From Ancylostoma caninum (lineage: Eukaryota; Nematoda; Chromadorea; Rhabditida; Ancylostomatidae), in contig JBAJFG010000080.1 of NCBI GenBank assembly GCA_037903475.1, forward strand, positions 806,001 through 870,000: 64,000 nt of DNA, written 5' to 3'. The notes beneath the pieces were generated by a model, which was not told the DNA's origin, ran no database searches, and saw only the letters and a program-made list of their open reading frames with translations. The first letter of the stretch is position 1. Each line of letters begins with the position of its first letter. Both the position numbers and the translations under genes were made by a program. Shown here piece after piece: positions 46,701-58,500 of the stretch.

Positions 46701-49700
46701 CGTCATTACTTAACATGACATCAGTCCGGAAAGGAGATCTCTACCACGAGGGAGACCGTTGTCCTCTGCCAACATTTTTTATGGCGAACCATTAGCCACA
46801 ACAATTCCAAATGTAGAACAGTCATAGAGACTATACTGTGCTACACTTTTAGTCATAATCCACAGAACAGAAGGACCGAAACAAAAAAAATGCTCATGCA
46901 GTCGCACTGTACAGGTGACGGATCACATTCTTAGGACCTTAGTTCGTATGGGTGGTCTTTTTGTAGCATCGGTTCTGTTAGTTGTCTCTTTAGGGACGTG
47001 TTGGGAATAGCACCATTCAGATTCTGTTTAGCGACCACTTTTCGTCATTTGTAGTTTTTTTTCCTATTTTGCAATTACTCCCAGCAGCACCTTCAGTATT
47101 TCATTTCCATTCGTGTGACCTTCCTACATGACGTGTTTCTGAGCACTGATTTACAGCAAATTGGGTCTCATATTTCACTAAAAGCCAACTTATACTAAGA
47201 TGCATGCGTCAGACGCACGCACCCATTTGCGAAGGATTTTTCATGAAGGCAGGTCAACGCGACATGTGCATCGTCAATAAAAGAACGTGCGGCTGCCGCG
47301 AGGCCGTAGAGGCGTGCGTCTGAGCTGCGTCATCGACGTGATTCCTGCTATCCTTCATCACACAGGCGCACGCGCGTCAAACGCACGCATCTAGTATAAA
47401 CTGCCCTTAAACAAGCGCGCTTGGCCACAGTTTGTTTTTACGCAGCGGAAGTGTTACGTATGCATCGTATTTGTTTTATCACCATTCAAACTTACCTATC
47501 GATACTCCCGTGCCTTCTGTCCAACTACTATACGATTCTGTGGTTCTAATGATACTTCTGCGACAGATATCAATTCATCTACAAAACTCTAGAGAAGATC
47601 ATATGAAACTTCACACAGTATTTACTTTGTAGGAAGTAGATGTTCGTTACCGACACGAGAATAGCCGCCATGCCCGAGTGCCGTCATATTTTCCGTCATG
47701 GATTGCAGATTACGTAAGTTTTCAGCCACGAATCAAATAATGATAGAATGATAGAACGGGCTGTAGTTCAGATTATGAAGATTGAAAAATCCTGGAAATC
47801 AATGGATTTTGAGAAGAACATGGAAAATCTTGAAAAGGCTCGAAATGTCATTGCTACTCAACTAGACCTGAAGTCGTTCTACATTTTATGTAAGCGTCTA
47901 AACTGTACAAGTTTTCAACAGAAGGCACAAAGCACATAGCATTTTTCCTTTCTTTTACTATGCTTGATGGCTCGCATTTAATCCTGTCATTTTAGGTGAA
48001 CGCTACAGGCTTGAGAGAGTTATTAGCGAAGTGTGCAAACTTGTTTGTGGTAGCGTAGTGCGATGTTTCGTGGTGGAACATCACATAATTGACCACTTTG
48101 ACGCCGCTAGATATTTCCTTCTTCTTCATGACCCTAATTTTTCACTCGTACTCTATCGAAGATTCTGGTACGTGCAGACTACAACATTTGAGTTTTGCGA
48201 ACAGCTATTTTCCACTTATTTAGTGAGTGCACTCATGGTTTACGCAGTAAGTTATCACAACGTGATGCCAGCAATGCCCTTATTACTGCTGCGGCAATGT
48301 CTCCTATCGCTCGTCGGTTTCCGTTCCGTGTAAAACTGGACACACTTTCATCGGTAGTGTGGAGATTAAAAATTTTTTTCATTCTCATGCTTTGAAGGCA
48401 GCGTCTTATGTACCTCAGAATAACCTCACCTCAGTTCGAGGCTTTCAATTTAAAGCAATCTCCCGGGGCTCCTGCTCATAATGGTATCCGTGATTCTGTC
48501 CAAAACTGCCGAAATCCCATCTTCAGGCTCCATCTTTCGTGGAGCTTGTGGGCGGAGTCGAAGCAGGACAGCGGGATTTCGCACCACGCACTCCTTTGCT
48601 GGTCACACTTGAACACTGCTTCTATCCTTTGGAAGGGTGGGTGGGGGAGGGGTGGGGGAGTGGATGATGAGGGAGGATGTGTTTCCGGGACTGGGTTCTT
48701 CGGAGATCTCACCCTCTCCCGTCTCTTGGCCCAGCTTTCGGCGCCACCCACAAACAAAAAATTTGCGGCTCAAAACCTAGTTTTTCGGCAGTTTTGTCCC
48801 TAATCATGAACGTCTTTATGATCAGCAGTTTATGGAGATTTTTTTTCTTGCAAAAATCTCGGGAGCGATGATCCTGAGATACTCATTAACATTAGTGTTG
48901 TATTACTCGGAAATGTGCATTTCTTATTGGCTGACCTAATATTGGCTTCATTGTTTTCGCTATTAGGCCAACGATTCCCCCAACACATCTTCTCGCCTAC
49001 AATTTGTGCAACCACTTCAACCATTCTACCATCCAGATGAACCACTTTTACAATTTTTCAAGGAAACAGACAAAAAGTGAGTTTTTGAAGAAAAATCCAT
49101 ACTCTGAAATGCGCCATGCGTCCGTAATTTACCGAAGAGCATCCTATGGTTCAGATACGATTGTTTGTTTCAATTCGTTTGGTCTGTGGAGATGTGTTTG
49201 ATGATGGTATCGGAGAGTGCCACTTCTATAGGACAGGTGGCAGCTCGAAAAGGCAAGGTGCTAGGTAGGTGGGCATGGCTAATTCAACATGGCGAGAATT
49301 CGGTTCCTTTCAGTAATTGATTGCATCGCTTAGGTTTATCTGCTATGCGCCTCATTTCCAATTTGTTGGCATGTTCTGAACGTACATTGCTTCGAATCCG
49401 GATCTACATAGTTGAAATGGTGTGTGAAAATGGTCTCAGTATGATATTTACAATTGATTGGTTGTTGCTAACCCATGTCCTACTGGTCATTTTTGTAGGT
49501 GAACCAATGGTTTAGAAGGCTTCGATACTGGATTGATAAAGCAATTGATTATGATGCAATTGTGGACGCTCATTGTAAATACCTGGATGGTTTAAGTGCA
49601 TCCCTCTTCTTAACAAGTGATACTGAGGTATTGTTGTTACTCAGCTTCTTTTGCTAGTATATTGTCAGCTTCATTCCATTTGTGGAGGTTTTATGCTCTT

Positions 49701-51165
49701 ATGTCGTGTTGGTGGCTTTCTATCGTGTCATGAGCAGGGATGTGCGTAATTACGATTTACGGCCATTTTTCGCAATTTATTTACGATTTACGAAAAATGA
49801 CCAAAATTTCGCAAAAAATTCGTAAATAACGACAAGAAACGAGCATCGCAATAGTGCTTGTACTAAGGATGCTAATATGCATGATTTGTCTGAGTTTGCT
49901 TTTCGCAACAATATTAGCAGCGAATTCGCGTTGTTTGGTTATGATTTTCATTGTTTAGGAGCAGCGACTCATACCAAGTCCAGTTTCGGGACTTCTGTTT
50001 AGATGATCTGGCACAACCATGGATATCTTCTCTACAGAAGACTTTCAATGGCTTCCGGGAAGTGCCAGAAAAGCACAACAGTTACATTTTTGTACTTTTC
50101 CTGACGGTGCTAAGCTATCGCATGGGGGACAAGATGTATTACCAAGTCGCCGTCGTCGTCGAAAAGTTTTGCTTTGTTCTACCGATTTCACCTGCAGTTT
50201 GATGTAGTGCAAAGAGTTTTTTCCTGACCAGGCTCCTATAAGGCAGTTCATAGTGGTTATGAACAAGGATGACAGAGTTCAAGCAATAATTCTTATTTTT
50301 TCTGCATCCTGCCTTCTCTGTGGTGCACCATGCATTGGATTTGGTCTGATAATCGCAGAGACACCGAATGCATATGTGCCTTAGGAACTGACTTGATGGG
50401 GTTGCTGATTTACTAAGTCAGCGCTTTATCTTCCCAAGCCCCTATGGTTTCACCAACCTCAGAGGGAAGGATAATATGGCTGGAACGGAAAAAGAACCAT
50501 GGACAGTATAGGTCTGGAAACAGTGACCAATTTGCGGAGAGGTTTCTCTTCCGCAGCGACAAATAATAATTAGAACTAGATGGTGGCTAAAAATGTCTAA
50601 TAAAAAAACGCTGTTTCTCTATCATTATGTTATCACTCTAGGGACGAGGTAAGGGAGCTAGCTGTGCGAGCAGTCGCAATAGCTATTTCCGGAATTAGTT
50701 ATGAAAGAACCAAAATTTTCTGGATCTCATCAGTGATACTTGGACCCTCAGTTATGATTTACGATCTACGACGGTTTTCCAAAATTTACGATTTACGAAA
50801 ATCAAATTTTTTATTGCGCACATCCCTGGAGACCGTAAAATTTACCGCAATGTTTCATTCACCAGGAAATCTATGGACTCGTTCTATCAATACTGCAAAT
50901 ATCGCATGATCTGTCGGTCAAATGCAATGAGTTCCTTGCAAATTTGGAATCCAACGAAGAAACCACTTGGGGCGATCTCACTGTTCTCGTAGTTATCCGA
51001 GCCAAGCTACAGGTAAAGGCGTACCTTACATCTCATTGAACCTCAAATGTCAGCGAGAAACTTTCCTTTCAGAAACTGTTACCAGTTCTTATGGAGCGAA
51101 TAAAAGATCTCAACAAACACCACAACAACTCTGCATTTGCCGTTCTTTTAGGAACAATTGATTAA
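35740..51165 (+). CDS. Gamma-tubulin complex component (GCP family), about 20 exons
   Basis: GCP proteins assemble gamma-tubulin into microtubule-nucleating complexes at centrosomes and other organising centres. Phase-consistent exons: 35740-35812, 38665-38783, 40404-40518, 41021-41132, 42010-42146, 43173-43271, 44859-44927, 45028-~45186, 45403-45590, 46161-46254, 47633-47713, 47772-47889, 47996-48167, 48224-~48353, 49334-49419, 49499-49627, 50866-51012, 51073-51165. Family signatures: VPSYFPSWIADYIMKIEKSW (grip-domain PSF/PSY segment), the HHIIDHFDAARYFLLLHDPN block (cf. LLDH..A..RYLLLG.GDF), and DYDAIVDAHCKYLD (cf. AH..FLD). The first exons are Ser/Thr-rich, as in GCP3-type proteins. Exons near 46481 and 48400-49080 are uncertain, and the 41132-42010 junction does not stay in phase. 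Subtype (GCP3/GIP-1 versus GCP4) is unresolved. Confidence 0.85.
36190..36590. repeat. Inverted repeat in intron 1 of the GCP gene
   Basis: The 36190-36320 arm, read inverted, matches 36470-36590 (landmarks GGATATTTAAACTG versus GGACATTTAAATTG, and TTTATTCGGTRYAWTGTATA). The spacer holds ATTCGAA-like words. It is probably a foldback element. Confidence 0.55.
36640..36870. repeat. Repeat with iterated CAACTTGTC motifs, copy B
   Basis: Contains ACAACTTGTAAACAACCTTC, GACAACTTGTTGGCAA and TTCGGCCGAACAATTTGTCG, matching the repeat at 9536-9745 in vocabulary and order. Intronic. Confidence 0.5.
37685..37756. repeat. (TA)36 microsatellite
   Basis: An uninterrupted TA run of 72 bp lies in intron 1 of the GCP gene. 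Confidence 0.98.
37855..38072. repeat. Foldback element with 45-bp arms
   Basis: AAACGACGAGTCCGCCCACG begins a segment at 37856-37901 that recurs inverted at 38024-38070 (GTGGGCGGACTCGTCGTTT). About 4 mismatches are present across the arms. Intronic. Confidence 0.65.
39663..39860. mobile_element. TA-flanked foldback element, copy 2
   Basis: The termini CAGGATGCTCCAAATG and CATTTGGAGCTTCCTG are inverted repeats flanked by TA. The interior arms include GAGGGCGTGGCCACGGCGCG and its inverse. Same family as 999-1154 and 59464-59671. It lies in a GCP intron. Confidence 0.8.
43533..43805. mobile_element. MITE family M, copy 1
   Basis: The termini are related to TAAGGGCAATTTATAGTA, followed by GCGTGCGTYWGACGCRCG. 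Here the left end reads CAATTTATACTAGTTGCGTG and the right end ACGCATTTACTATAAATTGC. The interior has GATGCAGCTCAGACGCA. It lies in a GCP intron. Copies 2 and 3 lie at 47180 and 58727. Confidence 0.75.
47180..47409. mobile_element. MITE family M, copy 2
   Basis: The left end ACTTATACTAAGATGCATGC and right end ACGCATCTAGTATAAACTGC are inverted repeats. The interior shares GTCTGAGCTGCGTCA with the other copies (inverted relative to copy 1). It lies in a GCP intron. Confidence 0.75.
49735..50828. mobile_element. 1.1-kb element with CAGGGATGTGCG termini, hAT-like
   Basis: CAGGGATGTGCGTAA at the left end and TTGCGCACATCCCTG at the right end are inverted repeats. Both ends are followed inward by iterated ATTTACGATTTACGAAAA words. 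No 8-bp duplication survives. Interior frames (49951-50202 +, 50045-50266 -) lack transposase motifs. It fills most of the GCP intron between 49627 and 50866. Confidence 0.6.
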
Positions 51166-52090
51166 AATAACGATAATCTACTCTCGTTACATCGCTCTAC
51201 TTCCTTTAGTTGTGTTATATCAGGTGCCGTCACTTCCTTTGCTGTTATTTTCTAGTTATCTTCAGATAGCTTTGGTTGTTCACACCTCGTTAATGGGTAG
51301 GGTTTTGCAGGAGGTAATGTGCAATCATTCACTATTACTATCATAATTAGTACTTTAAAATATCAAAAGCTGCCAATTAATTCCAAGAGGTGTGCGTTTT
51401 TGGCCAGAAACAGATATTTCTAAGTTCTAATTGTAACTTCTTTCTGGATAAACCTTGAGATATCCAATTTTTACACGCATTGCCAAGCTCAAGTCTGCGA
51501 TGATAAATTCTCAAGGTTACCACCCTAGGTGAGAAGTTATGTGGATTGGTTGAGAGTGGCGTGTCGTAAAGAAATGGAAAGTGGATAAAATGGATGTGAT
51601 TGAGAGGAAGTGAGGTGTTTCCAGGTTACCGTGATTTTCGCATTGACTGAATGCTCCAATCATAGCAGCTTGCTCACACCCCACTTCCCCTCACGATGAG
51701 ACACGCCCTGTATATGCCGGAGTAAGTAATCGTGGTCTGCAGAATTTGAACTCGTTGGATCTTTGTGCTTCCAAATCCACGCCTGGCCATCCTTGATGAA
51801 CTACACTCATTTTTCGCACTGCCTATACCCAAATATTCAGAACATTTCTAATCTCATGCTTTCAACCTTCTTACTCTAATTTTGGGAGATACCTTAAACT
51901 AACATCAAAGTATAAACTTCCCAAAGGAAACTAGCAAGGATTGAAGAGTGGTAATCATTCTGGACGCTCTTCACACCATCCTCCTATGTAAGAACAGTTC
52001 CAATGGTCGAGTTTTGCCACGCTGTGCTAATCTAATCAGTGATGGCTGAGAAATCACAAAGTGAGCACATATTTACATCTTCTTTCTTAG
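51166..52090. other. Tail-to-tail intergenic stretch
   Basis: This stretch follows the GCP stop codon and precedes a candidate exon. No AATAAA is obvious close to the GCP stop. Nothing else is recognised. Confidence 0.4.
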
Positions 52091-52237
52091 GCAATGCTGT
52101 TCTTCTGCAAGGATATCTCAGAAGTAGTAAGCCACGACAGATTTATAGGTTACGACAATCTCACCCGTGAAATGAACGTAGAAAATGTGAAGCTAGAAGC
52201 AGTAGGATATCTGAGAACATTGATGCAATGTAGTTAG
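52091..52237 (+). CDS. Orphan candidate terminal exon, unidentified
   Basis: A CTTTCTTAG acceptor is followed by 48 codons and TAG. The encoded peptide is helix-prone and not low complexity (AMLFFCKDISEVVSHDRFIG, then MNVENVKLEAVGYLRTL). It lies downstream of the GCP stop on the same strand. It could be an alternative 3' exon of that gene, the end of a small unrecognised gene, or chance. No family is recognised. Confidence 0.3.
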   Translation, partial: AMLFFCKDISEVVSHDRFIGYDNLTREMNVENVKLEAVGYLRTLMQCS

Positions 52238-52587
52238 GAGAATACAAACAATCTGATCAAAAATAACACACAAATTACTTGGTTTGTAGGACTAAATACC
52301 ACAACGTAATCGTTCGTGGGCCGCAGTTTCTGAATACATCTATGTGCATCATATCGCCTAAATATTTCATACTTTCGCCATTCTAACGCCTGCAGGAAAA
52401 GGATGGGTCTCCCATTTTCAGATTAGAACATGGGAACCTACAACGTAAAGCAGTAGCGTGAACTAAACACAAATTATATGGAAGATCTATAGGGAAAAAT
52501 ATACACAAAAATACACAACAAGGTGTGGCACAGCAAACTCGTCATGGCACACTAAAAAATGGAGACACTAAGAGCGAAACACCACAG

Positions 52588-55500
52588 TCATGAGCGGATA
52601 TCTTTCCTTGACGCCATATTGAGTCTTAGGGTCATCTGTTTAAAATTCCTCAAATTACCAATCTCTCTGAACATGGCGGCCACAAGAGGAGAGTCGCCGT
52701 TTTCCAGACCATTGAGTACACTCCTGCGTATGATTAACAGTTGTAAGAATAATCATGAGTCTGATTCAAACGAGGTCCTCTCACCTGGTTTCGGATGGGA
52801 ATTCTTTTGCAAAGAAAAACAACACCTCTGCCATAGACTCAACGGTGGCACGGATGAGGTCGGCTTGTATCCGAATGAATATCGTCTGAATTTTCTAATC
52901 TATCGAAGTAAAGGGCTGTAAAAAGATGATTCTAATATTACTTTCACAAGCTCAGGTCCATGCCTGGCTAGAAGGAGCCTTGGCGCATCGTCACCATAAG
53001 AAGTACATTGTGTAGCAATCACGGCCAAGACTTGCGAAGCTAACCGAACGACACATGGCTCCCGCGACTCTGCCAATGTCTTAAAAACGATTGTACAACA
53101 TACGTAGGTCAACAAAGCTGGTAGTCGCAAGCGATCCATTATTTGGTAATTTCGATGTCTTGCTAACTGGAAGTCATAACAAACACACCTGACCAGCAAT
53201 CAAGATAGCATTTGAAATGGATGGTAGTGATTCCTCCCCATTAGCTCGCAACATCTTGTAGTTCTTTTTCATTATCTATAAAATGGATCTTACCGAGATC
53301 AAAGCCTTCGGGATGAATATGCTAAACATGCTTGCTGTAGCAAAACTTTTCCACACTACGCTCACATTTTTTCCGTAAAAGTCCAGAAAAAAGTAGTTTC
53401 GCTCTTAGTTGGGTGCTCGAAATTTGCTAACGCTAGCTACATGAGTGTTGGGCATGTTCTTTCGAAAGAGACTATGACATGTTAATTAACTGCATAAAAT
53501 AACAACTGAATAAAAACATGCATAGGGTGGCTTAGATAAAGATATGAACTTTCTATTTTTTGACCAGTAAAATTTTCTTACTTCCCATCATTTTCACGGA
53601 TCAAACAACATATCTTCAACATTTTTTTTTGGAAATCATACATGGGATTATTACATCACATTTACGTTGCTGGAAATGACCATAATGATATTTGATTAAA
53701 ATTTACTGCCAAAAAAAGCCTCATCTGATTAAAATTCACTGGCAAAAAAAGCCTCATCTTGAAACATTAGTCAACTTTTGACAGAATCTTACCAAGAATA
53801 CCAAAATGCTTTTCGGAAAAGACCATTTCTCAAACGTCCAGCTAATTTGAAATCTGATGAACCCTGAATACTTTGTTATAAGGAGAAAAAAATTCTACCT
53901 CATCATCAGAGGCCGTTACAAGAGGCAATTCTGATCTCACTGCCCTACTTTTCTGCTGCGCAACGGAAAAAATTCCCAAGCCTTGAATCTCTTGTGATAG
54001 GATGTAACAAACATTATCCTTTTCGTCAAGAGTTCAATTTCTTCTACAGTTTCTTGAGTTATATCTGAGATCTCGTTACTAGTTTCTGTTATATGGATTT
54101 TGCCACTCATCCCATCCCTTTTTTTGCTACTATATTACATCCGTATAGCAACTGTATGGAAATCTCCGCAAAGCCATACTCTCCGCTGAGAAACTACCAT
54201 AATCTTCAGCTCGATGGGAATTTCCCAAACACTTTGCCCGGAGCAAAACAATCCAAGCAAACTCGCCTGATATATCAGCGATAACCACTCCTCAATAGAT
54301 TGCGATGGCAACCCACGTGCAAAAGATTCTAACCATTGCCGAATGCAAGAACATAGCTGGGGCGTAGTTGATGCATTGTGTCCGAATACCTACAAAGTGA
54401 TTCTGATTCCAGAATAAAACGTTAAAACTTCGTGAGGATAATACCATCCTTCACCACTCCTTTCTGAAGAAAATTACGATGAACATGAAACGAACCAACA
54501 CAGCAGTCTTCGCCAGCGCACATCCAGCAGAAGGATTTGTGAATAAGGCATTACAGAGCAGCTGAGAAACCAAAGGAAGCATTTCAGGCAGATGTTCTGG
54601 GGGAAAATTCGAGACAGCACTGCGAACGGCATCACAAACCTGTACCAAAAATCACAGTGAAATGACGCCTTCTTTCTAAACTACCTTGTATTACCTTGTC
54701 ACCAACAGCTGATGGCAATTCCCTAACTTCAAGAAAGTGCTGAAATATCGGAAAAACCAGTCGAAAAATAATGACGATAGGAGGCTCTTGAGAGCGTGCA
54801 GATTCTAAAACATACACAATTGGTCTTCATAGACATAAACAAAATTAATGCATCAAAATAGGTTTGACATGCACTCACCTTTGCAAGTTAAGCTACTGAA
54901 TAGGCAAGTGAATATACTTATTTGGAACTTTATTTCCTCTATTTTGTTTGCAGGGAATAAAGAGTCTGTACTTTCCATATCTCGTAAATGATGCGCTATG
55001 ACGTTGTTCAAAATATTCTAGAAAAATGTGAGAAATACGCTGGAAAACGACGGAAGCACTTGGGCGCATACCATGATGTCATCACTGGGTTTCATCGACA
55101 AAATATAACCAATACACTTCAGTGCTTCCAGCCGCTGTTGTTGACTGTTTGCCTCATCCATAAAGAAGGAATAGCAGCACTGCGATATCTCATCGCCTAC
55201 GCGCTAAAAATAACTAAATAATAGTGAAATTTAAAATAACCTATTATTTGTTAGTTACGATACCATTTCATTTATATTTAGAAGAATATTAATTGCGACT
55301 GTAGCAGCAGGGGATTTTTGAAAAATGAATGAAGACGAGTAGGCAGGAAACACAAACCCACCATTATTCCTTTTGAGCGTTCCGATACGAACTTCTCAAG
55401 CGTTCGGAGAGCTTCAGTACTAACTCCTTTGCGTTGGATGAATGGAAGAACTAGCCGCACTACATGACATTCCAGTTCTGCTGCCTGCAACAATCAAATA

Positions 55501-58500
55501 ATTTCATCCGAAATTATAGCCGTCGCTAAAGCAATTCGAAAGGGATGGGATTGATGTAATATTTTTCGTGCATCTGAATTTATCTCAACACATTCGGAAT
55601 AGCATACACAACTAGTCGCACACACGATGAACGCTGTATATAATTTTTCTAATGTTTTTTTTGAGATCATGCAATCTGTAGCTGTGAAGAAGCAAGGAGA
55701 GGTTATGCGCTAGTTTTTACCCCCCACGCAATTGGTTAGCTATGGGATGAAAGACCGTTTTCAAACATTTTATGCATACCGCTGGGTCGTGTCGAGGAGA
55801 TTTAGAATCTGCCGTTAGCTCAAGCAGAAAAATGAAGTGGAACACTGTCTCCAACGTGAATTAATGAGGGATGTCGCACAGGCTCCAGTAGGTTGTCACG
55901 AATCACAGACTATCGCATTTGAGCATAGCTATGGCGTGAACCCATCTCGCACTCTCAACTCTCAAACTATTAGGTTGGTGCAAAAATAATGCGCGTTTTC
56001 GTGCCTTTGTTTTCGAACCCCATAACTCGTTCCAAAATCAATCTTTTTTGAAGTGCTTATGACTGTTGTAATCCGCAAATTTTTGGCAATAAGGTAGATC
56101 TTCTACGATTACCGCACATCACGAATAGAGCTTTCTAAGGTCGACCAACTTCCGGACGGCAATTCTGATGTCCCTTTAGCCTTCGAAAAATTCTCCCGAG
56201 CTGCGGTCACAGAGTGAACTTTCTAATTTCTCCCATTTACATACCGAGCCAGACCGCCGCTTAGCGGCGCTCTGTCTCGGACCAGTGTGCCACGTTACCT
56301 CCGGGATAGCTAAACTCTGAAGAAAAAAGAACTGAAGAAAAAGAAAAAGAAAGAACACCGAGCCAGAGCCGCGAAGCGGCGCTCTGGCTCGGGGTTCTTT
56401 TTTTTTCAGAGTACTCGGACCACGCAGTGTGAGCTCGCGCGAGCTCGCAGCGTCATCTGCCGAAAAGGGGGGGGGGGGTGCTTTCACAGTTTTTGACGCG
56501 GAGCGTCATTTTACGAGCTCGCCCTGCGAGCTGCGTCAAGGAATGCTCTGGGGCATTTCTTGCCGCTGTTTGAAAGCGGCAAATCGAACGTTCTTTGCTG
56601 CTGCATGAGTTGTGACTATATATATTGGTTCTTTTTTTTTCGTTTTCTTTTATTTTCAGGGTGACCTCTTTCATGAAACTTGTGCAGAAAACTGTCCTAA
56701 TCTGGGGACAGATGTGTGCTCCCTTATATACGTAAAGGACTTTGATTTCCTTTTCTTAACGTCCCTTCAATTGCGGCAAGGTGCGTCTTTTGCCGCAACC
56801 CCGACGCGAGTTGAAAGGCGAGAAGCTCAGCTCGCAGAGAGTGACTTCTCGCGCCGCATTGCAACTTGCTAAAAACTGTAAATACCCCTTTAAAGAGAAT
56901 CAATCTGGCACTCGCTCAGTATGCGCGATATCTACTCCTCAAGTTTTTTCATACTTCCATTCTCACTGAAGAAACGGATGGTCTAAAGGCAATTACCGGC
57001 AAGGTTGTGCGAAACCAAATATATTGTTTTCAACAGGTGCTCCCCGATTATTGCCATCATTCGGGGGTCGCAAACCCCAGGAAGACCTATGCGACATTCC
57101 TTACTTTCGAAGCAAGACACAACAAGTCGAAAAATCCGGAAACAGCTTCGCGGTATGCATTTGCTCACAGTTCCTCAGCCAAAGCTATGATGGTGTCCCG
57201 AGCGGTTCCTGCTGCGATGCCACCGAGTTCTAGCTCGCTGAAGTGAGTTTGGCAAAAGAATTGTTTCGGCGTCTTTCGTTCCAGAACCAAAAATCCATTA
57301 AAAACGTGAACTTCGTTCAAAATGCATAAAATGTCTGAAAAGGTCATAAAATTTGCCATAAAACCATATACAACTTCTCATAGGTGTGATAAGAAATACC
57401 GGAAGTTTTCTGCACCGAAGATGAAGCAACGAAAAACGCGCATTATTTTTGCACCTACCTAATATTAGACAAGAACTCGTACATGGGGGGGGGAGCTTGC
57501 TCCCAGAGCTAGTATTTTCTGTTCACCTATTTTATCAGCTGTACTTATTACACCTTAGTTTTTTTTTTTGTATGGAAAGTTCACCTACGTTATCGTGTTC
57601 CTGCACAAGGTGTGAGAGAGCGTGCAGATGACGCATTAATGTGTTTGCCAGTCTGTCAGCATCCGCATCTTCCCCTATTCCAGACAGACGGGTGCAGAGT
57701 TCTAAGTTCTGGCAAATTTCAATGTAATCCTCCTCACTCAGATAGTCTGCTACATTCTCCCAGAGGAACACAACGCATTCAATCCTGGAAAGGCGCTACA
57801 AATAGACGTCACTGAAGAAAAAAATTAGGCACTAACCTACACAAATTTTCTTTGGCTATAGCTTCTTCCAGTTCTTGGTTTAGAAACACAAGCGTGTCCC
57901 TTCCCATCATGAAATAGGCATCAACTGAGACTTCACTTCTCGCCAAGCGATACCGAAAATCAGACTGGTACGAAATGGATATGACAACATACATGATTTT
58001 AAAGAAAAGCAGGGATTCTCGCGGTTCGAGGGGATGGACACCAACTTAGTCTTAATTCCATCAGATCTGACTTCTACGATGACAACTACAAATTCACCAC
58101 TACAAAAGCAGAACAGCAGTAAGCGCAAAAAATATTGACAAACCTGTGAAATTGCTCCCTCTGCACTTTGTCGTATTCCTTAAAGCACTCAGCTGGAGGA
58201 AACGACATCTTGGTGATTGCATTGCGGCAAACACTCGCATAGTACGAGCTTACAGCAGTGGCAATCTTAAATAGTTATCAATCAAAATAACAGGGAATGA
58301 ATAACGTCGACATTATTGAACTTACGTTCCGGTTCTCGTCGTACTTACTAGTAGACGAAAATGATCCAATACTTTCTCGAAGGGTTGTGAAAAACTGAGC
58401 TGGTAGATCGGAAATCATTTCATCTATTGGATACGATCCATCGCACGAGCAAATACTTGCCAGAAGTGAACAGAGTTCACTGAACGACAAATTATCGTAG

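Noticed and set aside
47180..47409. Conserved regulatory element in a GCP intron
   Set aside because: Similarity to 43533 and 58727 is explained by a MITE family with terminal inverted repeats.
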